Notes under the pieces: model-generated
Seen by the model: the letters and a program-made list of their open reading frames with translations, nothing else
Told to the model about the DNA's origin: nothing
Database searches by the model: none
In this document: positions 1 through 10,573 of the stretch, in pieces
Position numbering within the stretch: position 1 is the stretch's first letter
Layout of the letters: each line of letters opens with the position of its first letter
Source: Peribolospora baueri
Lineage: Eukaryota; Basidiomycota; Peribolosporomycetes; Peribolosporales; Peribolosporaceae
Direction of reading: 5' to 3'
Assembly: GCA_029717555.1 (NCBI GenBank)
Contig: JAMDHS010000020.1
Coordinates: 212,691-276,690 of the forward strand
DNA: 64,000 nt
Program-made: the position numbers and the translations under genes

Positions 1-898
1 GCCGTCCAAAGCTTCTTTCACACGCCCATAGACAATATCGGACGGCGCTTGTTTAAGGGCAGGCCCGAGTTCTTCAAGGCGCCACCTTTGCCCTGGCGCA
101 CTGAAAGGAGGTATCAAGGCACTCGTGACTTGCTGGCCGAGAGAACAGGAAACAGGGTCACCTCTGTGTCCTACGATGACCCATTCATTGTTCTGGCTCG
201 CGAGGACAATCTGCTCGAGGTGAGTTTGCTTCACCAAGATGAAGCGATTCGACGACATTATGTGCGACTGACACGAAGATTTCCAACTCTAGGTCTACGA
301 GGTCAGCGGCACTACGAAAGAGGTTTTCTTGTCTGCCTCTCATCGTAGCTCGCGACCATCAACGGCTACAACGACGCCTTCGACCGGCTCTCAGCTGCGT
401 TTGACACATCGCAAACTACTCCACGGGCACACGGGTGCCGTCGACTGCGTGGCGATGGAAGAGGGGCGGTGCGTGAGCGGAGGCGCGGACGGCTGTCTGA
501 TGGTATGGGATCTGAGCGAGCGACAGAATGCCGATCAGGAGGAGGAGGAAGACGAGGAGGAGAGAAGACGCTGGCGCGCACCGAGCCTCAGCGTATTTGA
601 GGAGGAGGAAGAAGACCGACGGGCGGCGGAGAGGTCTGACGACGTCCGACACGTCGTAACCCTTAGAACTCCGACGAATGTCAGCGGTGGCGAGCTCGCC
701 GGCGCCGCAGGGGACGTGAGTGGGCCACCGAGCCTGCGCGACTTGTTCCGCCACGACGACAAACCGCAACGCGTGCGATGGTTGCAAACTGGCTTCGACA
801 AGATCGTCAGCGTCTCTTCCGATCGCACCGATTACAGCCCGGGCCAGGATGGGAAGCCGGCCAGGGAATATGTGCACGTGTGGAGTTTCGCCAGTTGA
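1..898 (+). CDS. WD40-repeat protein, C-terminal part (5' truncated by window)
   Basis: The reading frame is open from base 1, so the N-terminus lies outside the window. An intron at 220..292 (GAG|gtgagt to ctctag) joins LLE to VYEVSG; the stop TGA ends at 898. Two WD-type blades are visible: one around 415..520 with HGHTGAVDCVAM and SGGADGCLMVWDL, and a last one ending VHVWSF just before the stop. An acidic, low-complexity segment (530..620) interrupts the repeats. Beta-propellers of this kind are usually adaptor surfaces; an F-box/WD40 substrate receptor is one possibility, but no F-box lies in the visible part. It converges on pyruvate kinase with 1.65 kb between their 3' ends. The fold is clear; the function is unknown. 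Confidence 0.8.
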
Positions 899-1534
899 GC
901 GAGCACGGCCGATTTGCTCGGTTGCTTGACCTCCAGGCCTACGTCTAGCCCGGCTTGATCCACACAGGTTGGACTTGGCGGGCGAGGTAAAATGGCGAAT
1001 CGTGGGAGGCTTGCCCACCGCGGCAACGCTTGGATGCTTTGCCGAGCTGGATCATGAACTTTTTGAGGCGGACCATGGGGCGACGGCGCACGGACCACTC
1101 CCGCCATGTCAAGCGGCCGCCGATGCCTCGTTGCCGTCATCGAGGCCGAACGCCGATCAAAGCGGCACCGTTCGGGTCGTCCCTTGCTTCTGCGCGCACC
1201 TGCAGGGAAGACAAGACGTACCGTTTCCAGATTTGACCCCGCCGTGATTCTAGGTCAAAGGGGGAAGGGAAGGGGACATTTTCGAGAGCAAGATTTGGGT
1301 CCGAAACCGGCGCTGGGCGGAGGCAGGCGAAGGAGGTAGGATGAAGGTGGACGGGGAAAGACGAGGAGCGGGCAGGGAGATGGGCAGGACCGCGTGTGGG
1401 CTGGTATAGTGGGCGGGCCATACATAGTATGGGACAAAGTCGGTGGCCATGGCCGTGGGTGGCCGTTCGAAGAAGAGACGGGCGAATGTAGTGTAGCGTC
1501 CACGAGACCACATCACATCTCCTCCCTATCAGTC

Positions 1535-1567
1535 ATCTATCTATCTATCCATCCGTCATCCATCCAT
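1535..1567. repeat. CTAT/CATC microsatellite
   Basis: Short run of ctat then ccat/catc units in the convergent intergenic region. Confidence 0.8.
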
Positions 1568-2242
1568 TTCGCATCCACGTGCCCAACCAACCAAGCCCGC
1601 ACGCACGCACGTCCATCGATCACGACGACGACGTCGCATTTCGAAACTAAAAACGAGTGAACGGTCAGACGGAGGGGACAAAGACCTTCGAGCACTTTGG
1701 CACTTCCTAAGAGAAATAAAAAAGGTCGGAAACGGAAGCGAAGCGGAACGGAACGGAAGCTGGAAAGAGCTTTATAAGGGCGTGACAAGAGAGAGAAATA
1801 CACACAGAGAGAGAGAGAGGCGGATTTGTTTGGTTTGGACCGGACCGGAGCGCATTGCATTGCATTGTATTGCATTTCTTTGCATGGGACGCGGCGGCGG
1901 TAAGCGCTCGGCTCGGGCCTGGTTGGGGAAGGAGGAACGGTGTCGATGACTTATGGACGAACGGACGGTCGGACGGACGGACGGGTTAGAGAGATGAAAA
2001 GGATAACAAGACATAAATTTTCCAAGCACGTTCGTCTCGTGTTCCCATGAGCAAGAGCTGAGCTGAAGCTGAGCTGAGATGACATGAACAAGACATGGAC
2101 GACGAGACACGCTGCGTCTCTGCCCGTCCCCTCCCCTTGACCCTTGCTTGACCTCATCCCCCCTTGTGCCTGTCTTCCCTTCTCTCCTTGAAGGAAGGAA
2201 GCCGACGCGTCTGTCCGCACGCCGCGTTTACCGGGATGTGCT

Positions 2243-2307
2243 CGATGGATGGATGGATGACGAATAGATGGATGGATGGATGATGATAGACGATGAATGG
2301 ATGGATA
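2243..2307. repeat. GGAT microsatellite
   Basis: Imperfect (ggat)n array with gatga interruptions, 3' of the pyruvate kinase gene. Confidence 0.85.
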
Positions 2308-2548
2308 AAGGATGTATCGATGGTGTATAGCGTGGGCAGGTCGGATGGATCCATCGGCCAGGGCGAGCGAACCAAGAACCGAACCAAACCAAACCAAACG
2401 GGACCACGTCGCTCAGGTCGGGCGGAGGGCAAAGTCGTTTTCGGCCGTGGGCACGGAGAGGATGCGGAGGCTGGCGGGGCATGACAAAAAAGCGAAGAGG
2501 GTGAGTGAGACGACGAGGACAAAAAAAAAAGAAAGCTCGGATCGACGC

Positions 2549-4810
2549 TCACGTGTTGGTGTGACCCAGGCCGCCCTTCCAGCCCTGAACAGCAATCACG
2601 GTGGCGCCCTTCTTGACGATGCCGAGCTTGAGCGCCTCGGCAAGGCCAAAGCGGATTCGGTTGTCCACGTCGGTCTGCCAGCCCTCGTTGTTGTCCGGTC
2701 TCGGTTCGTTGTAGAAGAGCGGGTAGCAGCCGCGGTGGAGGTGGGTGACGCGCGCGACTGCCCTGTTGCGCGTCACAACGAGGATCGGGCAGCTCGGCCG
2801 GTACTTGCTCACCATGCGGGCCGTGTTGCCGGACGTGGACATAAGCAGGATCGCGCCGGCGTTCTGCTCCAGTGACGCGGACACGGCCGCCATGGCGATC
2901 GTCTCCGTCGTCTCGGTGGGGACCGGAGCGAGGCTGCGCAGCTCGTTGTAGTTGGCCGTATAGGCGATGCTTTGCTCGGCCAGGTATGCGGTCTCGGCCA
3001 TCATCGTCACCGCCTCGGTCGGGTAGGCGCCCTTGGCCGTCTCACCGGAGAGCATCACGCAGTCGGCGCCGTCCAGGACGGCGTTGGCCACATCGGACAC
3101 CTCGGCGCGCGTCGGGCGGTTGTTGTGGATCATCGACTCGAGCATCTGGGTGGCGCAGATGACCGGCTTGCCGGCGATGTTGCTTTGCGTGGAGGGGAAA
3201 GGGGAGCGTTCCAAAGGCTTGTCAGCACTCGAGGAAACGAATCGAGAGGACTATCGAGCCGCTCGAAGGGATCACAAAGACAAAAGATACGTCGGCAGAT
3301 CGCCCCCTCGGGGAAACGATCCGGTAATAGGGAACAAAGACGAATCCTCTCCGTCAACGGGCCGGCTCCGACCGACCGCCCTCCACAACCGACTCACCAC
3401 TTGGCAATCATCATCTTCTGCGCCATGAACACCTGGCTGGCGGGGATCTCGATGCCAAGGTCGCCCCTGGCGACCATGATCCCGTCGGACTCTTTGAGGA
3501 TCTCGTCAAAGTTGTACACGCCCTGGTGGTTCTCGATCTTGGAGATGATGCGGATGTGGGCGCCCTTCTCGCCGAGGATGGAGCGGATGGTGCGGACATC
3601 GTCGCCGCGACGGATGAAGGAGGCAAAGATCATGTCCACGTTCTGCTCCACACCAAAGAGCAGATCCTGCCTGTCCTTCTCCGAGATGGCGGGCAGGTCG
3701 ACGTCAGTGAGAGGCAAGTTGACGCCTTTCTTGGACGAGAGCACGCCGTTGTTGGCGCACCGCACGCGGACCATCGTGTCGGACTCGACGGCCAGAACCT
3801 CGAGGGACTGTCAGGGAGGAAAGAAGGGGAGCGATGATGAGGCGATCATCGACGAGGGGGAAGAAAAAAGGAAGAGAGGACGCACGAGAATGCCGTCATC
3901 GACGTAAATGACGCGACCGGGCTCGACCTTCTTGGGCAGGTTCTTGTAGTCGACGTAGAGGTGCTTGTCGTCGGAAGCCTGAGCGTACTTGTCGTCGGTG
4001 GTGACGTAAAACTCGTGGCCGATCTTGACGGGGATCTGCAGGGGAAGGGGAGCGGAGAGATGAGCGCGGACTCTTACACGGTCCTCCCTGGAGGGGCACT
4101 CACATCCTTGCCATCGACGATCATACCCGTTCGCATCTCCGGACCCTTGGTGTCAAGAGCGATGGCGAGAGGGCGGCCCTGGGGAGCATCTGGCGAGCCG
4201 AGTCGAAACGTGACATGACAGAGGCAGGCAGGCGACGAAAGGAAAAAAAAAGATATGGCGAGGTCGCAAAGGCGAAAAGACAGACCGAACGTGAGTCGGA
4301 CGGTTGTCGAAGAAAGCCGAACGAGCAAAAAAAAAAAGAAGGAAAAAAGGAGAAAGAGGAAGCAAAGTCAGACCTCTCAACTTGATTCGCTTGGCCGCAC
4401 GCTGCCCCTCGTCCTCCGCGCCGTTAGCGGACGAAGAGGGAGGAGCGTCGGCGTCGGCGTAGGAGACGGGCTCACCGGCCACGACCTTGTGGGCGTTATC
4501 GACGACGGACTTGAAGTACTCGTGCGAGCCGTGGGAGCAATTGATGCGAACGATGTTCATACCCGCCTTGCGGAGGGCGGCCATGGACTCGACACTGTTG
4601 GTCTTGGGGCCGATGGTGGCGATGATCGAGCTGCAAGGCGGGGGGGATATAATATTTAAATGAGCGCGACGTCGTACGAGATCGGTTGGGAGGCTCTAGA
4701 GCGAGAGGTTGTACGCACGTCTTGCGGAGGAACTTGTTGTTCATGTCGTGGTCGAGCGGGTTGAGCGTGGCGAGCCACTCGAGCTGGGACTTCGCGTTTG
4801 TGGTGATCAT
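2549..4810 (-). CDS. Pyruvate kinase
   Basis: Converts phosphoenolpyruvate and ADP to pyruvate and ATP, the last step of glycolysis, in the cytosol. Exons on the minus strand are 4719..4810, 4374..4630, 4104..4189, 3886..4035, 3398..3807 and 2549..3182 (1629 nt, 542 aa). Family blocks are all present: [24 protein letters not shown] (residues 54-65), [21 protein letters not shown], the [12 protein letters not shown] signature, ATQMLESM and MLSGETAKG. The start ATG at 4810 precedes [12 protein letters not shown] and [12 protein letters not shown]. Relative to yeast there is an extra segment of about 30 residues (82-120), rich in Ser/Ala/Asp and ending in AAKRIKLR, between the N-terminal barrel and [12 protein letters not shown]. 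Two AGGGTTAGG elements lie 99 to 125 bp upstream of the ATG. Identification is secure. Confidence 0.98.
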
Positions 4811-6479
4811 GTTGGGCGTGGAGGTCTGGTTGACTTGCAGGTGGTTTTTCTTTCGAGGGCGACGGAAGGATCGGCGGGGGGCCGAGGAGGAGAAGGAAGA
4901 GGAGGGGGAGGGTTAGGAGGAGGAGGAGGGTTAGGAGGAGGAGGAGGAAGAAGAAGAAGAAGAAGATGGTGGTGGGCGAGAAGAAAGGAGGTGAAGGTTT
5001 GAAATGCGCCGAGTGGTCGTTGGTTTGTTGGCTGGTTTGTTGGCTGGTTGGTGGGTTGGCTGGCTGGCTGGCTGATGGGTGTCGATCATTATTATTGGTC
5101 GGCCAGGTCGACGCCCACTCACTCCTCCCTTCCTCACTCCTTGCTTCCTTCCTCCATCCATCCTCACTTCTTCTTTCTTCTCGCCGGGCCGTCACAGAAA
5201 AAAACGCGGTGCTGCCGCAGCCACCAACACCCCAACGTGCGCGCCCTCCCCGTCCGTCCGTCCATCCCGTCCATCCGCGGGCGGTCTTCCTACTTGTCTC
5301 TCTTCTCTCTTTTCTCTGTCTTGTCGGTTCGGGGGGCGATCGACGGAGGCGGATAGAGATCCGATCAGGCGCGCTGGCTGGGCAGCCGCCAGCCGATCAG
5401 TTGCCGGAATGGACGATGACATAAGCTGGCCCGCTGTCGATGGCAGACACGGCGAGGGCGAGGGCGACCGAGACGGCGACCGAGACGGGTGAGGGAGACG
5501 GTGCAAGCGTGGGAGAGCCGAGCTGGACAACACCAACGAAAACGGCGACCGCCGAGGAACGTGGGTCGGCCAGCTCGTGGTACACCAACCAGCCAAGGGA
5601 ATCGATTGACGAACGGACGAACGGACGGGCTAGCTAGTTGCCTACGTGCCTTTCTCTCCCGCCCCGACCGCACCGACCGTCTTTCGAACATGCGAGCCGC
5701 GCGTGCGTGCGTGTCATGTCATGTCATGACTTGAGATGATGAGATGAATGAGATGATGGGAGAGCGATCGATCGGGATGTAATGATGTAGGATAGGAAAC
5801 GAAGGAAGGAAGAAAGGAACGGACGAACGAACGACGCAAAAAAAAAAAAGAAAAAAAAAAAAAAAAAAAGAAGACGACCGGTTCTCGCCAAGACGTTCGT
5901 TCGTCAGACGAAAGCGGCATAAAAAATTCCACACCGAATGAAACGGACGACCACCACGTCTTTCCTCCCACACAGCCGCCTCAGAACAGCTTCCTCTCCC
6001 TCGGCCCATCCGACCGACCGGAAAGCGCCGCCGCCTCATCCTCCTCCTCATCCTCGTACAAGCCCTCCTGTCCTCGCTCCTCCTCCCCGCCCTCCGAATC
6101 CCCGTCAGCGCCAACGACGACAAACTGCGCCCCCAGCTCGCTCTCCTCCTCCAGCCGCAGATGCTGCTCCTGCTGCGGGGGAGGAGGGCGATCGTGGAGA
6201 ACAGAAGGAGTGGGAGGAGAAGGCAGTGATCGTGCTGGCTCCCGTCGTCGGCCTCGCCGTCGTCTTCGTCGATGTCGTCGCCGGTCCGGCTCGCCAGAGA
6301 GAGCGTCTTCCTCCTCCTCCTCGCGCTCTCCCGTCCTCGACAGCCGACGCAGAGGGATCGGAGGGCCGTGTCCCTAGTCGTCCTCTCCGCCTCTGCACGA
6401 CGGTGAGACAAAGAAGAAAAAGGAACGAGTCGCGAGTGGTCAACGCGAATCCACCGCGACGCTAAAGCCAACCGACAAC
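4811..6479. other. Pyruvate kinase promoter/leader and downstream region of the sugar transporter
   Basis: About 1.67 kb. The part next to pyruvate kinase is strongly pyrimidine-rich on the gene's sense strand (4830..4975), as is common for highly expressed fungal glycolytic genes. Two A-rich tracts lie at 5837..5871. The segment 5981..6176 reads like coding sequence on the minus strand (see findings) and may hold an extra 3' exon of the transporter. Confidence 0.5.
4909..4935. promoter_or_regulatory. Two AGGGTTAGG telobox-like elements
   Basis: AGGGTTAGG at 4909..4917 and again at 4927..4935, reading CCTAACCCT on the sense strand of pyruvate kinase, 99 to 125 bp upstream of its ATG. The same core occurs in three other promoters of this window. 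Confidence 0.5.
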
Positions 6480-9400
6480 TCACCGAAGAGGCTCATAAGT
6501 CTCTCTCTCCTCCGGCCTCTTCCCTCGGCCCATCAGACGATCCCACCACCCCCTCGCATTCGATGCCAGACCGTCCGCGCTCGACCGCCTCTTGCCCGCC
6601 CCATCGCTTTCCCTTCTCGTTTCCGTATACGACCCTCGCGAGCCCGATGCGCCCGGGCGCTCAACGGAGCCGTCGCGTGAGACCGAGCGGGAGACGGAGC
6701 CGGTGCCGGTGCCAGAGCCCGACAGCAGCGACTCGCTCTCATCGATCAAGTCCTCCTCGTCCTCGTCCTCGTCGCCGTCCTCCTCGTCCTCGGCCGCTTG
6801 GTCGCCGAACAGCTCGTCCATCTCTTCCAGAGGCACACCCTTCGTCTCTCTGCAGCCCATGACAGGACGGACGGACGGTAAGTCACCATCAAACCTCGAT
6901 CTTCCGACCCACCACCACATCCGCACTCACGGGTAAGTGAAGTAAACGACGAGGAAAGAACAGCAACAGAAGAAAGCGTGCATCAGGTACAGTCGCCAGC
7001 CGATGGCGTCCCTCAGCGGAGGCGTGATCTCGCCGACGACCTAAGTCGAGCGTGCGTGCGACGACGAGTGTCAGTCAATCTCGTCTTCTCTCTCCTTCCC
7101 CGTGTTTGGAGATGGGCTCGCCATGACGCTCACCCAGTTGGCGAACCAGTTCGTGCCGGTCGAGATGGAAACGGCCTGCGCGCGGAAGGGTAAAGGCATG
7201 ATCTCCGGAGGCAGGAGCCATGGGATGGGACCCCATCTGACACGTACGGAGCAGCAGCGCGGAAAGAGGGTTAGATGCTGGTCGAATTCACACCGCCGTG
7301 TCCCATCCCATCCGTTCCTCCCCGACAGCACCACCATCACTCACGAGTATCCGAAGGCGGCGTTGTAGATGATTACGCAGAGCACGACTGCATGTGGTGT
7401 GTATGGCTCGTCCAGGAAGATAAACCACCCGGTGAGGGCCAGCGGGATGGCCATAAAGACGGCGCCGGAAAGAAGAATCGGACGACGGCCCCAAATGTCG
7501 ACGAGATACCAGGTGGGGATGGTGGAGAGCACGTAGATGATGCCGTTGATGCCCGTCATGAACACCGCGTCTCTGCCGATCCAGCCTGCGGATTCGAAGA
7601 CGAGCGGGGCGTAGTACGAAATGACGTTGATGCCGTTCTGGAGGGACGGGGAGGGCGTGAAAGGGAGAACGTCGAGAGGCGGACGGTCAGACCACGATAC
7701 CGCACGCGGCCGAGCGAGCAGTGTCGCTCACCAGTTGTGCAAAAAACATGCTGGACATGGCAATGAGAACGCGGCTCTTGTACCGCTTCCACATCGACTT
7801 GTAGCTACGGTCGCCGACGGCTCGCTATCAGAAGAGAAGGAAGATGGTTAAACGAGGACTCGACCGGGCAGATGGACGGTGACCGCGCGACGTCGGCACA
7901 GAACGTCGATTCGCGCTGCACACTTACCGACGCAAGCACGTTCTCCTTGACTGGAAGAGGAACACGAGCCCGATCAAAGAAACAGCGTGGCAAACAAAGT
8001 GAGGCGAAAACGTCCTGTCATTAGTTACGTCCATCCTCATAACCATTATCCTCCTCCTCGCCCCGCCTCGCTCACTGCTTACTTACTCTCTCTAAACTCC
8101 TCCTTGGCCTTGGGATGATCGATGCGCCCGCCACCGTGAAGGTCAGCAAGAACAACCATGCCCTCCTCATCTCTGTCCGTGTCGAGCAGCCATCGAGGGC
8201 TCTCGGGAAGGAGGACAGAGCCAAAGGCGAGAATACCGCCGATAAAACATTGGATGGAAAGGGGGATGCGCCAGGAGAGGTCGGAACTGATGAAGGAGCA
8301 GCCGTAATCGACCCACTGTGCATGAACGGAGTAAAGAAGCCCGCCGCGTGCCCGGCGCAATTAAATTGGGGTTCTCGCACGATGGCCAGGTCCCGGCGCG
8401 ACTCACCACCGAAGAGCAGTAGCCGATAATGTTGCCAGTGAACTCTATACAGGCCAGCTTTCCACGCTGTTCGTTTCACAAAAATAAATCGCGCATGTCG
8501 GCGTGGTCAGCAGGCGGGAGCGGTAAGCGGCCGAAAAGAGGATGTCAAGAGAGATCAGGATAGAACAAAAGGACACTCACATGTTCGGCGGGAGAAATCT
8601 CAGACTGATAAATAGGGACAATCATACTGCGGGGAGGGCCAGAGTAGTGGGAGCAAAGTAGACAGCAACGCGTATGAGGTCATCGGCTTCGAGTCCTGCC
8701 AGTCCCTTCTTTCGAAAGCATACCTTCCCCGTCCTCTTATCCTACCACTTACCTCAAAATTCCAACCCCAAACCCAGCTATGATCCTGCCAACGACCATG
8801 ACCTGGAAGCCGGTAGCGGCGGTTTGGACAGCTCCACCGATGACAAAGATAGCAGCCCCGTAGAATAGGGTGCGGCGACGGCCGAGGATATCTGCAATTT
8901 TGCCGCATGCCAGAGAGGTGATCATGGCGCCGATTTCGAGGATAGCCACCTTGGTATTTCGAGGTTGGGTAGAGGCAATAACATTAGAGAGAATAGATAG
9001 ATGGAGATGGAGAGTTGGCCCCGTTCGTGTGAAAAAAGGGTAAGGCGAGAGGATGGTGGGCAAGTCCAGACCGGCCGCTGAGGCCAGCTCACCATCGTAC
9101 CCAGCTCGTATGAAGTGGGCTGGTGAAAGTAGGCCTTGAAATACGGCCCGGTCAAGATGCCTGAAAGTGAGAAAAGGAAAGGAAGATGCCGTCAAGTCCA
9201 GCTTCAGAATCCGACCAGTCCAAGCGGACAAGGCGTACAGGCTCAGGAGCTCACCAGACATGACACCTGAATGAAAGAAAATGCAACTCGAAAATGGTGA
9301 GAAGCTGCCGGGATAGATGGCGAGGATAGCGCAATAACCATGGGAGGCACTCACCTTGGTCATAACCAAACTGAGGGCCGAAAAACAACGAGCGGGTAGC

Positions 9401-9616
9401 AAGTTGGGGTCAGTTCCTCTGGCGCGACTTGCCAAACCGCTCTCTTCGCACGCGCTAGTGCAGCCACCACTAGAGTACCTGAAGATGACGGCCACTCACC
9501 AGGAACACTCCCAAGCTAGCAAAGCAGGAGATGAAGTAAAGCAGGTAGTTGCCGCGCAGGCCTAGCTTGGCCAAGGGCGAGGCTGCTACCTTTACCCTCG
9601 TCGGTTGGTGATCCAT
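6480..9616 (-). CDS. MFS sugar transporter
   Basis: A 12-TM sugar:H+ symporter-type carrier of the plasma membrane. The start ATG at 9616 begins MDHQPTRVKV. Signature blocks in order: FGYDQGVMSGILTG, GKIADILGRRRT, VPIYQSEISPAEHRG, LPESPRWLLDTD, FFAQLNGINVISYY, DIWGRRPILL, PEIMPLPFRAQA and PETKGVPLEEMDELF. I count 14 exons, including 16 nt (9355..9370), 12 nt (9255..9266) and 23 nt (encoding IKENVLAS). After PETKG there is a long acidic then Ser-rich cytosolic tail (DEEDGDEDEDEEDL, then Ser/Gly repeats). The first in-frame stop is TGA at 6480..6482, but it overlaps a perfect gtgagt donor, so further 3' exons are possible. The transported sugar cannot be read from the sequence. Confidence 0.9.
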
Positions 9617-10573
9617 GGCGGGCGCGGAAGGAGAACTATAGTGATGGAGGGGACGGTGGTGCTCGTTGTCGTCGTCTTGACGGTGAGCCGGGCTATACAG
9701 ATCACGTCAGGGAGAAGGGCGTGGGCGTCGTCGTTGCTCGATCACAGGGAAAAGGGGGGTGCGAGCGCGGGGTCGTAAGAGGGCGAGTAGAGGTGAGAAA
9801 AGAGAGCACATGCAAACAACTGGTCGCCCGTCGTCCGTTCACTGCTGTCCCGGCCGCCTTGCTGTTCCCTAGATCCGGTATCGGGATTATGAGAGGTACA
9901 ACAGCTCTTTTTGTCCGCCGGCGTGGTTGCTGGCCGGGAAGGACGAGCGTGATAGATCGCCGACGCGAAGGCGGCGCCGGGAGGGAGGCAGAGGGAGGGT
10001 ATTGTACGTGCGGGGCCGGCGTGGTCAACCTGGAGTGCGTTGAGAAGAGAAGTCGTCTCCGAGGGGTAAGAGAGGAGATGGAGAAGGATGGAACGGAATG
10101 GGAATGGGAATGCGTTCACTCCTCCGGCTCGGTCACCCGACTGCCCAAGCGGGGAAAGCGGAGGTGGGCGCGGCTACTGTGCTGCGGCAGATCACGGGCG
10201 CGCGCCATTTGAACGATTATCCCTCCGCAGCCCACTTCAATTGCCGTCGTCATGGGGCGTCGGACTCAATAAAGGTCCATAGAGTACACGCTCTTCGATA
10301 GTACGTACGGTTTACGCATAGTCCGGCGCATACGCATACCTTTCCCTGCGCGACAGGCGGTGGGAAATCGGGGCGTCGCTCATTCCCACCATCGAACCTC
10401 CTTCGTCCCCACGACCCGCAACACCGCCAACCCACAACGCAAGGCCGCGCCGGCGACCACTTGTTCTCGCGTCGGCCATCGCGGTCCGTCGTTCGCCGTT
10501 CGCCGGCGGCAGCGGATCTAGCCAGCTTGAGTCCAAATACACACGTTTCCCAGTGAGCGCGGCTGAACAGACG
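9617..10573. promoter_or_regulatory. Divergent promoter region, sugar transporter / CSL factor
   Basis: About 960 bp between two divergent start codons. No gene or distinctive motif recognised; short open frames here lack family signatures. Confidence 0.6.

Larger units (their letters stand above)
899..2548. other. Intergenic, convergent; no gene recognised
   Basis: About 1.65 kb between the WD40 stop and the pyruvate kinase stop. Short overlapping open frames on both strands have no recognisable motif and no consistent splice structure. It holds tetranucleotide microsatellites (1535..1567 and 2243..2307) and purine/pyrimidine-skewed stretches. Confidence 0.6.

Noticed and set aside
899-2548. 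Candidate small genes in the first convergent interval
   Set aside because: Frames are short, mutually overlapping and interrupted by microsatellites.
5938-6465. 175-residue plus-strand open frame
   Set aside because: Pro/Arg-rich shadow of coding-like sequence on the minus strand; no motif.
10553-10573. GTG start seven codons before the CSL ATG
   Set aside because: Non-ATG starts are not expected here; ATG at 10574 is used.
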